Of a stretch of DNA of 41,389 nucleotides, positions 33,349 through 39,875 are shown in pieces. Position numbers and translations under genes: made by a program. How positions within the stretch are numbered: the stretch's first letter is position 1; each line of letters starts with the position of its first letter. Source of the stretch: a virus; IMG/VR virus record IMGVR_UViG_3300025769_000266, positions 1 through 41,389 of that record; one strand, written 5' to 3'. The notes beneath the pieces were generated by a model. It was not told the origin of the DNA and did not search any database. It saw only the letters and a list, made by a program, of their open reading frames with translations.

Positions 33349-33509
33349 CCTTCTGCGACTGCTTCAGACAACATTTTCTTTTTTTTGTCTTTGTCAGTCT
33401 CTTTATTGTACGCCGCAAAGTGCTCGTTTTTTGCCTGTTCGTCTTTAAACTTAGACAGGCTGTCCTCGTTCTGCATTTTTGCAACTTTCTTATTAATACG
33501 TCTAGGCAT
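33339..33509 (-). CDS. 56-aa Lys-rich early protein downstream of hammerhead ribozyme
   Basis: A short gene, MPRRINKKVAKMQNEDSLSK, then FKDEQAKNEHFAAYNKETDK and a Lys run. ATG at 33509 with GGAG nine bases upstream. The type III hammerhead ends 18 bases before the start codon, so this is the first gene on the mRNA that self-cleavage would create, and the ribozyme body would form its 5' leader. Basic and helical; function unknown. Confidence 0.6.
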   Translation of the reverse strand: MPRRINKKVAKMQNEDSLSKFKDEQAKNEHFAAYNKETDKDKKKKMLSEAVAEGWL

Positions 33510-33527
33510 TATATAAGACTCCGTTTA

Positions 33528-33581
33528 GTTGTTTCGCTGTTACTGACAGCTCATCAGTCATATTTAATAATATGAGACAAC
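33528..33581 (-). ncRNA. Hammerhead ribozyme, type III
   Basis: Minus strand in order: stem III 5' arm GTTGT; C17 of the GTC cleavage triplet at 33576; stem I TCATAT-TATTAA-ATATGA (6 perfect pairs); core CTGATGA (33557-33551); stem II GCTGT-CAGTA-ACAGC (5 perfect pairs); core GAAA (33535-33532); stem III 3' arm ACAAC (5 pairs, using the last A of GAAA). All invariant bases are present and stem III is the open stem. Predicted cut between 33576 and 33575. It lies in the leader of the 56-aa gene at 33339-33509. Confidence 0.93.
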
Positions 33582-33587
33582 AGAGAC

Positions 33588-33741
33588 GCTAGACCTACTA
33601 CTCCGCCAAGAGTCCGCCTTCTAGCTTGAGTGGGCTTTCCTGACAGCTTAGAGACAAACTCGCCCAGATAAAGCAGTCATTGAAAGTCCGTTCCCAGACT
33701 GCAAGTCTACCGAGAGCCCTGCACCGCCGCACCCTGTCAGG
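33588..33741 (-). ncRNA. Candidate structured RNA upstream of hammerhead
   Basis: No ORF of note and visibly GC-richer than its surroundings. On the minus strand, CCTGACAG (33741-33734) pairs with CTGTCAGG (33646-33639) and would close a domain of about 100 nt. Inside is AGTCTG-GGAA-CGGACT (33700-33685), a 6-pair hairpin with a GNRA tetraloop. A second unit is closed by GCTAGA (33625-33620) with TCTAGC (33593-33588) around ACTC/GAGT. I do not recognise the class. It directly precedes the type III hammerhead. Confidence 0.55.
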
Positions 33742-33813
33742 CACTTAGTTTATTTTATGTAGAGTTAAAACTAGCAAATAATCAATATAAATAAGTTATA
33801 CACTAAAACGGAT

Positions 33814-34008
33814 TTATTTAGTAATGTTAATTTTGCATAACAGCTTTGCACGTATTGCATAGCTTATAACATCATACACTATTAATAGACTCATAAATAT
33901 TAAATACTCTTTTAATAAGTTTGGCGGTGTATTCTCTCGCCCAAGACTAGCGGCATATAATATTATAAATAAATAAGGTAAAAATAAATACTTAAATAAT
34001 TTAATCAT
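33814..34008 (-). CDS. Early membrane protein
   Basis: A 64-aa protein with two predicted transmembrane helices (FKYLFLPYLFIILYAASL and LIFMSLLIVYDVISYAIR) and a basic end. Its ATG overlaps the stop of the 28-aa peptide before it (ATGA), so the two are coupled. It is the second gene of the early region. Function unknown; interference with the host envelope or superinfection is possible. Confidence 0.65.
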   Translation of the reverse strand: MIKLFKYLFLPYLFIILYAASLGRENTPPNLLKEYLIFMSLLIVYDVISYAIRAKLLCKINITK

Positions 34009-34091
34009 AAATAATTAATTGCAGTGCAACCAATTAGAGTTAGCCAATAGCCAACCAAAGCGGCTAGAGTCAACATCTTAAATTTGCTCAT
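34005..34091 (-). CDS. 28-aa membrane or lipoprotein-like peptide
   Basis: A short frame, MSKFKMLTLAALVGYWLTLI then GCTAINYL. It has a basic start and a hydrophobic stretch, and the LIGC sequence fits a lipobox, though almost nothing follows the Cys. The stop overlaps the next gene (ATGA). The ribosome-binding site is weak (AAGAAGACAAAACAC). It is the first gene after the early promoter region. Confidence 0.45.
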   Translation of the reverse strand: MSKFKMLTLAALVGYWLTLIGCTAINYL

Positions 34092-34175
34092 GTGTTTTGT
34101 CTTCTTATCTTGTTAGTTGTTAGTGTGTAAGTAGTGAGTAGGTAGCCTGTATATATACTGTGTGAACCCTTGCTC

Positions 34176-34194
34176 TATCTTATATGGGAACTTA
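34176..34194 (-). promoter_or_regulatory. Putative phage RNA polymerase promoter (early unit)
   Basis: The minus strand reads TAAGTTCCCATATAAGATA, one mismatch in each half from AAAGTWCCCNTWKTAGAYA. It lies about 85 bases upstream of the first early gene. A phage promoter here could drive a second round of early or leader transcription, or be used in DNA entry or replication, as with phiOL in T7. Confidence 0.6.
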
Positions 34195-34196
34195 TC

Positions 34197-34403
34197 CTCT
34201 CAACACTCAAAACCAAAAAAACAGACTAGAGCTCACACGAGCAAAAAGAAAACCCAGAGCCGCAACGGATATAATGTCCGTTACGTATACAGGCACAAAA
34301 AACGCCGCTATATGCCACTTTTTTGCACTTTTTGGCGTAGTTTTTGGCGTACAGTATGGGGAAACTCGGCTCGTTATGTACGTATATACCCCTTCAAATT
34401 TTT
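34197..34403. promoter_or_regulatory. Non-coding control region between lysozyme and early genes
   Basis: About 200 bases without a credible gene. It holds an inverted repeat AACGGA-TATAATG-TCCGTT (34264-34282), whose spacer contains a TATAAT box on the plus strand. It also holds a tandem TTTTTGGCGTA pair (34329-34339 and 34341-34351) and T/A-rich tracts. Host RNA polymerase must start early transcription near here. The best minus-strand guess is TTGTGC with a CATTAT/ATTATA box over the inverted repeat, but it is weak. The region probably also ends late transcripts, yet no clean terminator is visible. Confidence 0.5.
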
Positions 34404-34865
34404 TTATTTAATATTTGCCATTATCTCAGACAATGACTTTGCACGTTTAGTTGTTTGTTTAGCCCAGTTAGAATTAAGCATTTCTGAACTAGCTAAATTA
34501 TACTCACCATTATTAATATGTTTTAAAGTCTTCTTAAACTTAGAAGTACCATTGTAGCCTAGTTGAAATACCATTTCTGTCACAACACCTAATACTTCAG
34601 GTGGGTGATTATTACCTATAAGCTCCATAGCACCAGACATAGCATTTTTAAAATCGTCCTCAAACATCATGTCTATCTCTTCTTGTGTATAAGAATCCTT
34701 GACTTCTCCGTATATTCTATGACCATGACCAACTGTAAAGAAGTCTTCTTTAATACCATTGTATTCTAATTGATATGGTACTAACTCTCCTTTACCACCT
34801 CTGCTTTCATGCTTCTTAATACGTTCTGCTACAAGTAGCATGTGTTCAGTTTGTCTTTCACTCAT
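34404..34865 (-). CDS. Phage lysozyme (endolysin), T4-lysozyme-like GH24
   Basis: 153 aa from the ATG at 34865, one base after the terminase stop. A longer frame to 35039 overlaps terminase and is rejected. Motifs: E20 in ERIKKHESRG (catalytic Glu), D41 and T44 in EDFFTVGHGHRIYG, and the C-terminal half with MVFQLGYNGTSKFKKTLKHI and SEMLNSNWAKQTTKRA, closely following T4 lysozyme. It cleaves peptidoglycan at lysis. It has no signal peptide, so it needs a holin. It is likely the real lytic enzyme, given the degraded gp3.5-like protein. Confidence 0.92.
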   Translation of the reverse strand: MSERQTEHMLLVAERIKKHESRGGKGELVPYQLEYNGIKEDFFTVGHGHRIYGEVKDSYTQEEIDMMFEDDFKNAMSGAMELIGNNHPPEVLGVVTEMVFQLGYNGTSKFKKTLKHINNGEYNLASSEMLNSNWAKQTTKRAKSLSEIMANIK

Positions 34866-34866
34866 A

Positions 34867-36507
34867 TTATATCCAACTATCCTTATGTGGTTGTCTTCCG
34901 ATTGTACTTTCCATAAAGCGTTCCAATTCTCTGTCCAATAGGTCTTCTTTGTGTTGATTGTAGGATAGGATTTGGTCTCTGTCCATACGTTCAACCCAAG
35001 CATTAGCGGCAATAGCCAAAGCATCAATCTGGTCATCATGTCGTAAAGCTCCTTTGTCTCTAGTTATCCTAGTCATCTGTCTAAACAACTGGTGATTAGG
35101 TTCTAATTTAAAGTCTTCTTTTATTAACAAATCGTCTACTACGAGCCTATGACCATTCATAATTGGCTCTAAAGTATCTATGATACGCTTTTCTTTTTGT
35201 ATATTGTGTCTTACTTCTTCTACTTCACATGGGTGTATCTTAGCCATTATAGGTTTTAGTAAAGCTGTAGCCATACCATCACCAAAGTTAGACTCTATAA
35301 CTACATAGTTTACATTATTTTTCTTGGCTATATTAGACAACTTATATAACGTGTCATCTGAATAACCACCATCTAATGAACCTATAGCAGTCAAATAAAG
35401 CACTCCATGAAGCATTTTAAGCACCGCATACGCTGTTTTGTCTTCTCCACGACCTGAAGGGTCTATAGACATTATAGTGCCTTCAAATGGTGTAAATTCT
35501 TTAGACATAAACAATGGTGCTACATAATAGTCACCTTTGAGTCCCACATTGGGTAACTCAGGGTCTATAGCTTTCATTTGTTCAGGAGAACTAGCCCACT
35601 GTATTTTAGCAGGAGCTTCTTTCCACGTGGAACAACCTGAAGCTACAATTAAATCGTTTAATTTTAGAGGGTATCTATTAGCATCAGACATTGTAGTATC
35701 TAACATAAACTGTAGGTTGAATCCACTACGTCCATAAGAACTAAGTCTTTCTAATAGGTCTACATCATCAAATCTTTTAGGGTCTGTAGGTTTACCTTCT
35801 TTGTCATTAATGTCAGCTATAATAGGTGCTAGTTTGTGACCATAGCCTATCTTTTGTACTTTATTAGGGTACAATGCTGTCCATATCTTTGTTTTATACC
35901 CACGTTCCTCTAAGCTATTATACAAAGACATCTCTGTCTGTGGTGTACCTAGAAATATAATACGTCCTACTTCTGGTTTTATAATAGCATCAAACTCTTT
36001 TACGGTCTCACTTAGTCTATCACGCATAAGTTGTGTCTGTGAGTTATTAGCTGACTCTACGTCATCAGCAATAATTAAATCTGCACGTGAACCTGTAAGT
36101 TGACCTGTAATACCCATAGACTTAACACTTGGTGCATGTGATGCTAACGCAGGTGCTACGTCAAAGCTAACCTTAGAATGTCTTTGGTTGTCTTTAGGTA
36201 CTAGATGTTTTAATATTGGCATCTCAGCGATTAAACGCTGTGTAAATGTACTGAAATCATCAGCCCTACTTTTAGATGCAGATACAACTAATATGTTACG
36301 TTGAGGATTTAATAGAAGTTGGTGGCAGACAAATGCTGAAGTAATCCATGATTTACCTACACCTCTAAAGGCTTCTATAACTAATCTCTTGTCATTTGAC
36401 TGTAAATAATCAGCTATATCGTACTGTATAGGTGTTGGTTCTGGTAAATTTAAGTGTTTCCAACACAAATACAAAAAATTTTTAAAATTCTTTATTCGTT
36501 TATCCAT
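34867..36507 (-). CDS. terL: Terminase large subunit, T7 gp19-like
   Basis: 546 aa from the ATG at 36507, which overlaps the small-subunit stop (ATGGATAA); a GTG at 36525 is the upstream alternative. ATPase: Walker A FRGVGKS near residue 47-53, Walker B LIIADDVE near 144-151. Nuclease: D349 (MSIDPSGRGEDKT), E405 (VIESNFGDG), D491-D492 and D495 (RHDDQIDALA). It packages concatemeric DNA into procapsids. Confidence 0.97.
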   Translation of the reverse strand: MDKRIKNFKNFLYLCWKHLNLPEPTPIQYDIADYLQSNDKRLVIEAFRGVGKSWITSAFVCHQLLLNPQRNILVVSASKSRADDFSTFTQRLIAEMPILKHLVPKDNQRHSKVSFDVAPALASHAPSVKSMGITGQLTGSRADLIIADDVESANNSQTQLMRDRLSETVKEFDAIIKPEVGRIIFLGTPQTEMSLYNSLEERGYKTKIWTALYPNKVQKIGYGHKLAPIIADINDKEGKPTDPKRFDDVDLLERLSSYGRSGFNLQFMLDTTMSDANRYPLKLNDLIVASGCSTWKEAPAKIQWASSPEQMKAIDPELPNVGLKGDYYVAPLFMSKEFTPFEGTIMSIDPSGRGEDKTAYAVLKMLHGVLYLTAIGSLDGGYSDDTLYKLSNIAKKNNVNYVVIESNFGDGMATALLKPIMAKIHPCEVEEVRHNIQKEKRIIDTLEPIMNGHRLVVDDLLIKEDFKLEPNHQLFRQMTRITRDKGALRHDDQIDALAIAANAWVERMDRDQILSYNQHKEDLLDRELERFMESTIGRQPHKDSWI

Positions 36508-36751
36508 CTGTATCAAACGGTACACTATCTAAAATGTTCTCAGGTTTCTTATTAAGATTATCTGTACTATAAGTTTTACAGACCTCTAAACATACCTTCA
36601 TTTCTGAAGCAGTTAGCTCTTCTCCTGATTTTAATTTTGTATATGCGTGTTTGACCAATAATTCTGGCAATTCTTTAACAATATCATCAATATTAACGAC
36701 CTTGTCCTCTGTACTTTTTTCTGCTGAATGATTTGTTTGGTCTTTTTGCAT
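36500..36751 (-). CDS. terS: Terminase small subunit, T7 gp18-like
   Basis: An 83-aa protein in the T7 gene 18 place, overlapping the start of terL by 8 bases. It begins MQKDQTNHSAEKSTEDKVVN and has a helical core, LPELLVKHAYTKLKSGEELT then ASEMKVCLEVCKTY, typical of small terminases of T7-like phages. It selects concatemer DNA. Its N-terminal coding region overlaps a 40-aa basic ORF in another frame. Confidence 0.85.
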   Translation of the reverse strand: MQKDQTNHSAEKSTEDKVVNIDDIVKELPELLVKHAYTKLKSGEELTASEMKVCLEVCKTYSTDNLNKKPENILDSVPFDTDG

Positions 36752-36815
36752 GTCTTCCTTTTCTCTTCTTAGGTTTTTCTCTAATTGTAATTTCTTTGAA
36801 ATTTATTCTAGCCAT
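36693..36815 (-). CDS. 40-aa Arg/Lys-rich protein overlapping terS
   Basis: The frame MARINFKEITIREKPKKRKG, then RHAKRPNKSFSRKKYRGQGR, overlaps the first 59 bases of terS in another frame. The pattern 'G.H.K..NK....K.Y.GQGR' recurs in small basic proteins of marine phages as far as I recall, so it is probably real. The ATG lies two bases after the stop of the coiled-coil gene. It has no clear Shine-Dalgarno, so coupled translation is likely. Possibly nucleic-acid binding. Confidence 0.6.
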   Translation of the reverse strand: MARINFKEITIREKPKKRKGRHAKRPNKSFSRKKYRGQGR

Positions 36816-36817
36816 GA

Positions 36818-36976
36818 TTAAGGGGTGTGATATTCCATGAGCCTAAACTCATGTTGATTTTTAATTTGTCGTTCTAATTCGTCTTTTTCTTCTTTTAGTT
36901 TTTTAATCTCTTCTTTTAATTCTTTGATTTCTTCGTCTTTATTTGGTTCTATCCAGTCGTCAAGACTTATCGCCAT
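36818..36976 (-). CDS. 52-aa coiled-coil protein
   Basis: A short gene, MAISLDDWIEPNKDEEIKEL, then a continuous Lys/Glu heptad region (KEEIKKLKEEKDELERQI). The ATG at 36976 follows GGAGTTAT, a good ribosome-binding site. It fills the gap between the membrane/lysis genes and terminase. Function unknown; a structural spacer or a terminase accessory are both possible. Confidence 0.65.
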   Translation of the reverse strand: MAISLDDWIEPNKDEEIKELKEEIKKLKEEKDELERQIKNQHEFRLMEYHTP

Positions 36977-36984
36977 ATAACTCC

Positions 36985-37206
36985 TTAGTTAGATAATATT
37001 AACTTTTTAATAGATTTACTGCCGTCTATGTTTGACTCAAGCTCTGCCTCTGACCTTATACACTGGTATTTGACATTACTATTAAGTTTTAAACTTCTTT
37101 TAGCAATACGTGACCCTTTAAGACACTCAGACATTGATGTTTGTATTCTTGCTTCCTTAATCTCTCCACTGATTATCATAAGCAGGGCTACCACCATCTC
37201 TGTCAT
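36985..37206 (-). CDS. Small exported-type conserved protein
   Basis: A 73-aa protein. A short hydrophobic N-terminus (MTEMVVALLMIISG) could be a signal or anchor. Two Cys residues (SMSECLKGSRIAKRS and VKYQCIRSEAELESNIDGSK) could form a disulfide outside the cytoplasm. The 'C.KG.R....... V.Y.C....AELE.N.DGS.SIKK' pattern is common in marine phage lysis-region proteins of unknown role. The start overlaps the preceding stop (TAATG). Confidence 0.75.
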   Translation of the reverse strand: MTEMVVALLMIISGEIKEARIQTSMSECLKGSRIAKRSLKLNSNVKYQCIRSEAELESNIDGSKSIKKLILSN

Positions 37207-37571
37207 TAATGTTCTCCGTTTCCGTTTGCTCTAACTTTGTCTTTTAAATCTTCAATATCAGCTAATGCTTTGTCTAATTGTACTCTTAAAAACTCAATGT
37301 TTACTTTATTGGTCATATTCATTTCTTGAGTCTCTTCCATTTTCTCTACGGACTTGTACAAATCCTCAATTAAAAAATGTTGCTCTTGGTCTGTAGGGAC
37401 TTGCTCAGATTTTTTAAGCAAATCGTTTTCAAACAATTCTCTTGATGTTTCAAGTGAAGTCAGCCTAGCTGTTACTTCTGTGTAACCAAATACACCCATT
37501 GCTACAGCTATAACAATACCAATCATGTTTTTAATTGGCATTGAAACGGCTGTGTTTTCAGATACTTTCAT
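37206..37571 (-). CDS. Membrane-anchored coiled-coil protein (spanin- or holin-like)
   Basis: A 121-aa protein with one N-terminal transmembrane helix (MIGIVIAVAMGVFGYTEV, residues about 17-34) and a long charged helical domain (LETSRELFENDLLKKSEQ; VQLDKALADIEDLKDKVRAN). The N-in, C-out topology and coiled coil resemble i-spanin proteins such as T7 gp18.5. It lies in the lysis block beside XhlA-like and exported small proteins. Identification is by architecture only. Confidence 0.65.
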   Translation of the reverse strand: MKVSENTAVSMPIKNMIGIVIAVAMGVFGYTEVTARLTSLETSRELFENDLLKKSEQVPTDQEQHFLIEDLYKSVEKMEETQEMNMTNKVNIEFLRVQLDKALADIEDLKDKVRANGNGEH

Positions 37572-37574
37572 AAA

Positions 37575-38006
37575 TTACTTCTTAACTAATGAACCACCAA
37601 AGTATAAACCTATAATAGCTGACACTAAGTTTGTGTCTAATGGTGTAATAACCAAACTATTAGAAGACAATGTAACCCATTTCATTATTTCTTTTTCAGG
37701 AATAAAGAAAAATGCAGGTTTAAATTCTAAATAACCTACAATTACACTTGTTTCTGGTTGTAATATTGGCATTAATTTTGGTAATAATACTATTGCAAAG
37801 ACCGCAGTTAAAGCTATAATTCTTCTAGTCCACTGAAAACCTTTGTTATCATATTCTCTAGCTTCCTTAAAACCTTGTTGTTGTACTTCCGCTCTTTGTA
37901 TTAGCATTTTTTGCTCGGCTTGTTTAGCCTTAATGCTTTGTGACCATATACTCATAACTCCACCTAATACGGTAGAACCAAGCATAGTTATCATTTCAAA
38001 TGGCAT
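37575..38006 (-). CDS. Membrane protein of lysis block (holin candidate)
   Basis: A 143-aa protein, MPFEMITMLGSTVLGGVMSI, then an amphipathic charged segment (KAKQAEQKMLIQRAEVQQQG) and two hydrophobic helices (IIALTAVFAIVLLPKLMPIL and LVSAIIGLYFGGSLV). Proteins with this layout are frequent in marine podoviruses next to lysis genes and are sometimes annotated as holin or structural protein. Which of this and the XhlA-like protein is the holin is not settled. Confidence 0.65.
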   Translation of the reverse strand: MPFEMITMLGSTVLGGVMSIWSQSIKAKQAEQKMLIQRAEVQQQGFKEAREYDNKGFQWTRRIIALTAVFAIVLLPKLMPILQPETSVIVGYLEFKPAFFFIPEKEIMKWVTLSSNSLVITPLDTNLVSAIIGLYFGGSLVKK

Positions 38007-38009
38007 GTG

Positions 38010-38219
38010 TTATACTTCCTCTCCAAATTTTATACATTGCATACTTATGTATATGTTTCTTCTAATAAACTCGTCATTGACGGCTTGTCCTATTTCTTGT
38101 GATACTTGTACGCATTGCTCGTAAGTATCATAATTTTGTGCAGTAGGTAAATCACCTACCATACATAAATTTTGTCCATTAACTGCTAAAACGCAGAGTA
38201 ATGCTGTAATTTTAAACAT
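38010..38219 (-). CDS. Small secreted Cys-containing protein
   Basis: A 69-aa protein with a signal-like start (MFKITALLCVLAVNGQNLCM) and two later Cys residues (YEQCVQVSQEIGQAVNDEF and SMQCIKFGEEV). It probably acts in the periplasm. It lies between the holin candidates; an outer spanin or a lysis accessory is possible. Not otherwise recognised. Confidence 0.65.
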   Translation of the reverse strand: MFKITALLCVLAVNGQNLCMVGDLPTAQNYDTYEQCVQVSQEIGQAVNDEFIRRNIYISMQCIKFGEEV

Positions 38220-38231
38220 TACGTTTCACCT

Positions 38232-38471
38232 TTACTTTATATTTAGCACACCAATTATGGTTGCTACTATTGTTCCTAAGAAAACTAAAACTTTTACCAT
38301 TCCTTTTCCAGTAGAAACGTCTGTTCGTAAAGATTTAACTTCTCTTTTTAATTCATTTATACTATCTTGTATTGTCTTCATTCTCTCTGCACATAACTTT
38401 TCGTGTGAAGAAAGTCTTACTCCTGCTGATATTTCGCTAAACTCTTTTGGAGTTAGTTTTTTTCTAGGCAT
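38232..38471 (-). CDS. XhlA-like small membrane protein (holin candidate)
   Basis: A 79-aa protein. A charged helical N-terminal two-thirds (SSHEKLCAERMKTIQDSINE, LKREVKSLRTDVSTGKG) is followed by one C-terminal transmembrane helix (VKVLVFLGTIVATIIGVLNI). This coiled-coil plus tail-anchor layout is that of haemolysin XhlA family lysis proteins. The start overlaps the fibre gene stop by one base. Confidence 0.75.
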   Translation of the reverse strand: MPRKKLTPKEFSEISAGVRLSSHEKLCAERMKTIQDSINELKREVKSLRTDVSTGKGMVKVLVFLGTIVATIIGVLNIK

Positions 38472-39853
38472 TAGTATTGTAGGCTAACGCCTCTAATTCT
38501 AGCTTCTTTACTTCCACTAGCTTGATTAGCAAATTCTATTTTGTATTTTAAACTTGTACCTGCTGTTACACTCAAGTCATTTACTTTTGCCATTTTAATA
38601 CCACTAGCAAAATCTGGCATAGCTGTCATTGTAGCTGTTGTGTAGTTAGAACCACCATCAGCAGAAAGTTTTAAAATTATATCTGTGTTTAATGTGTTAG
38701 TACCTGCTTGGTCTTGATAAGTAATAATAGCACCCATCTTGTTTGTTGATGATGGAGCTGTAATTGCATTACTTTCAAATGAGCCAGTTGCATTAACAAC
38801 TTCTGAACCATAACTCCAAACATTAGTTGGAGTAAAAGAAGTACCATCTGGATAAATTGCTCTATTTGATATTCTTAATAAATCTAAATACCCCTCAAAA
38901 TTTCTTGAACCACTACTTCTGTGATAACCATATCTAAAATAGTTATCTGAAAAATTACTTGTTCTTGCTGTACCATTATCAACTTGTGTTCCATTTTTGT
39001 AAAGACGAGCAGTTGAACCTTGTTTGACATAAGCAATGTGATGCCATTGATTTTTTGTAAGTTGTCCTAAATTTCCATGACCACCACTATAAGCATTATA
39101 AACTTTTAAATCTTCTGAACCATCATATTCAAATTGTAAAGTTTGACCAATGTCCATTACACTATCACTATTTGCGTCATAACTAACTGTGTTTAAAGGA
39201 TAAACCCAAGTTTCTATTGTGTAATTAGTTTGAGATGGAAGATTTTGAAAAGCAGTTGAACTTGGTGTACTTGCACTTGCATTATATACTGCATCACTTG
39301 ACCCCCCTGTTGTTCTTATAGAAACACTTGCACCAGTTAAACTTTGATTTGAACTATATGCCATATTACCATCTACTTGAATTGTAGTTTGTCCAACTCC
39401 ACCTGTAGATAAATCTACAATATTTGTTTCGCCATTTGAGTGTCCAAAACTATCTAATACTACAATGTCGTCTGTTGTTGTAGAAGGTGAAGAAAAACTG
39501 CTAGTTTGAGTTGAAACATATTCACTAGCATTTCTGTCAGTATTAGTTTCTGTTCCTATTCCAGTATCATCTTGAAATACATCAACATACATTGAGTTAG
39601 TATTGTAAGCCGCTTTGTTTTCGTTAGATGCTTGTCTTAAAGCAAGTGTAGAAATATCATTAACAAGTTTGTTATCGTCAAATGATTGTGCGTGTTGAGA
39701 TACACTAGAAGACGAAATTCTTGCGTCAGCAAAAGTACCACTTCCGATACGACTTGCATCAAAGTTACCTGTAGTAATTTTACTTGCGTCTAGGTTTGGA
39801 ATTTCTGCCGCATCTAGGTCTATTGCTCTATTTGCTACTTTAATTATCGCCAT
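38471..39853 (-). CDS. Fibre protein with LamG/concanavalin A-like lectin domain
   Basis: A 460-aa protein. The N-terminal 120 residues are repetitive and Asp/Ala/Ser-rich (NLDASKITTGNFDASRIGSG), typical of fibre shafts. Residues about 195-345 show a LamG_3-type jelly-roll: TIETWVYPLN, NQWHHIAYVKQGSTARLYKN and GYLDLLRISNRAIYPDG. The C-terminal 110 residues are beta-rich. It likely binds a host surface glycan. It is the last fibre gene before the lysis block. Confidence 0.88.
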   Translation of the reverse strand: MAIIKVANRAIDLDAAEIPNLDASKITTGNFDASRIGSGTFADARISSSSVSQHAQSFDDNKLVNDISTLALRQASNENKAAYNTNSMYVDVFQDDTGIGTETNTDRNASEYVSTQTSSFSSPSTTTDDIVVLDSFGHSNGETNIVDLSTGGVGQTTIQVDGNMAYSSNQSLTGASVSIRTTGGSSDAVYNASASTPSSTAFQNLPSQTNYTIETWVYPLNTVSYDANSDSVMDIGQTLQFEYDGSEDLKVYNAYSGGHGNLGQLTKNQWHHIAYVKQGSTARLYKNGTQVDNGTARTSNFSDNYFRYGYHRSSGSRNFEGYLDLLRISNRAIYPDGTSFTPTNVWSYGSEVVNATGSFESNAITAPSSTNKMGAIITYQDQAGTNTLNTDIILKLSADGGSNYTTATMTAMPDFASGIKMAKVNDLSVTAGTSLKYKIEFANQASGSKEARIRGVSLQY

Positions 39854-39875
39854 CTATTTGTTTCCTTTTTGATTA

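Noticed and set aside
34404-35039. Longer start for the lysozyme (211 codons)
   Set aside because: The extra N-terminus overlaps terminase for 170 bases; the ATG at 34865 directly follows the terminase stop and fits family length.
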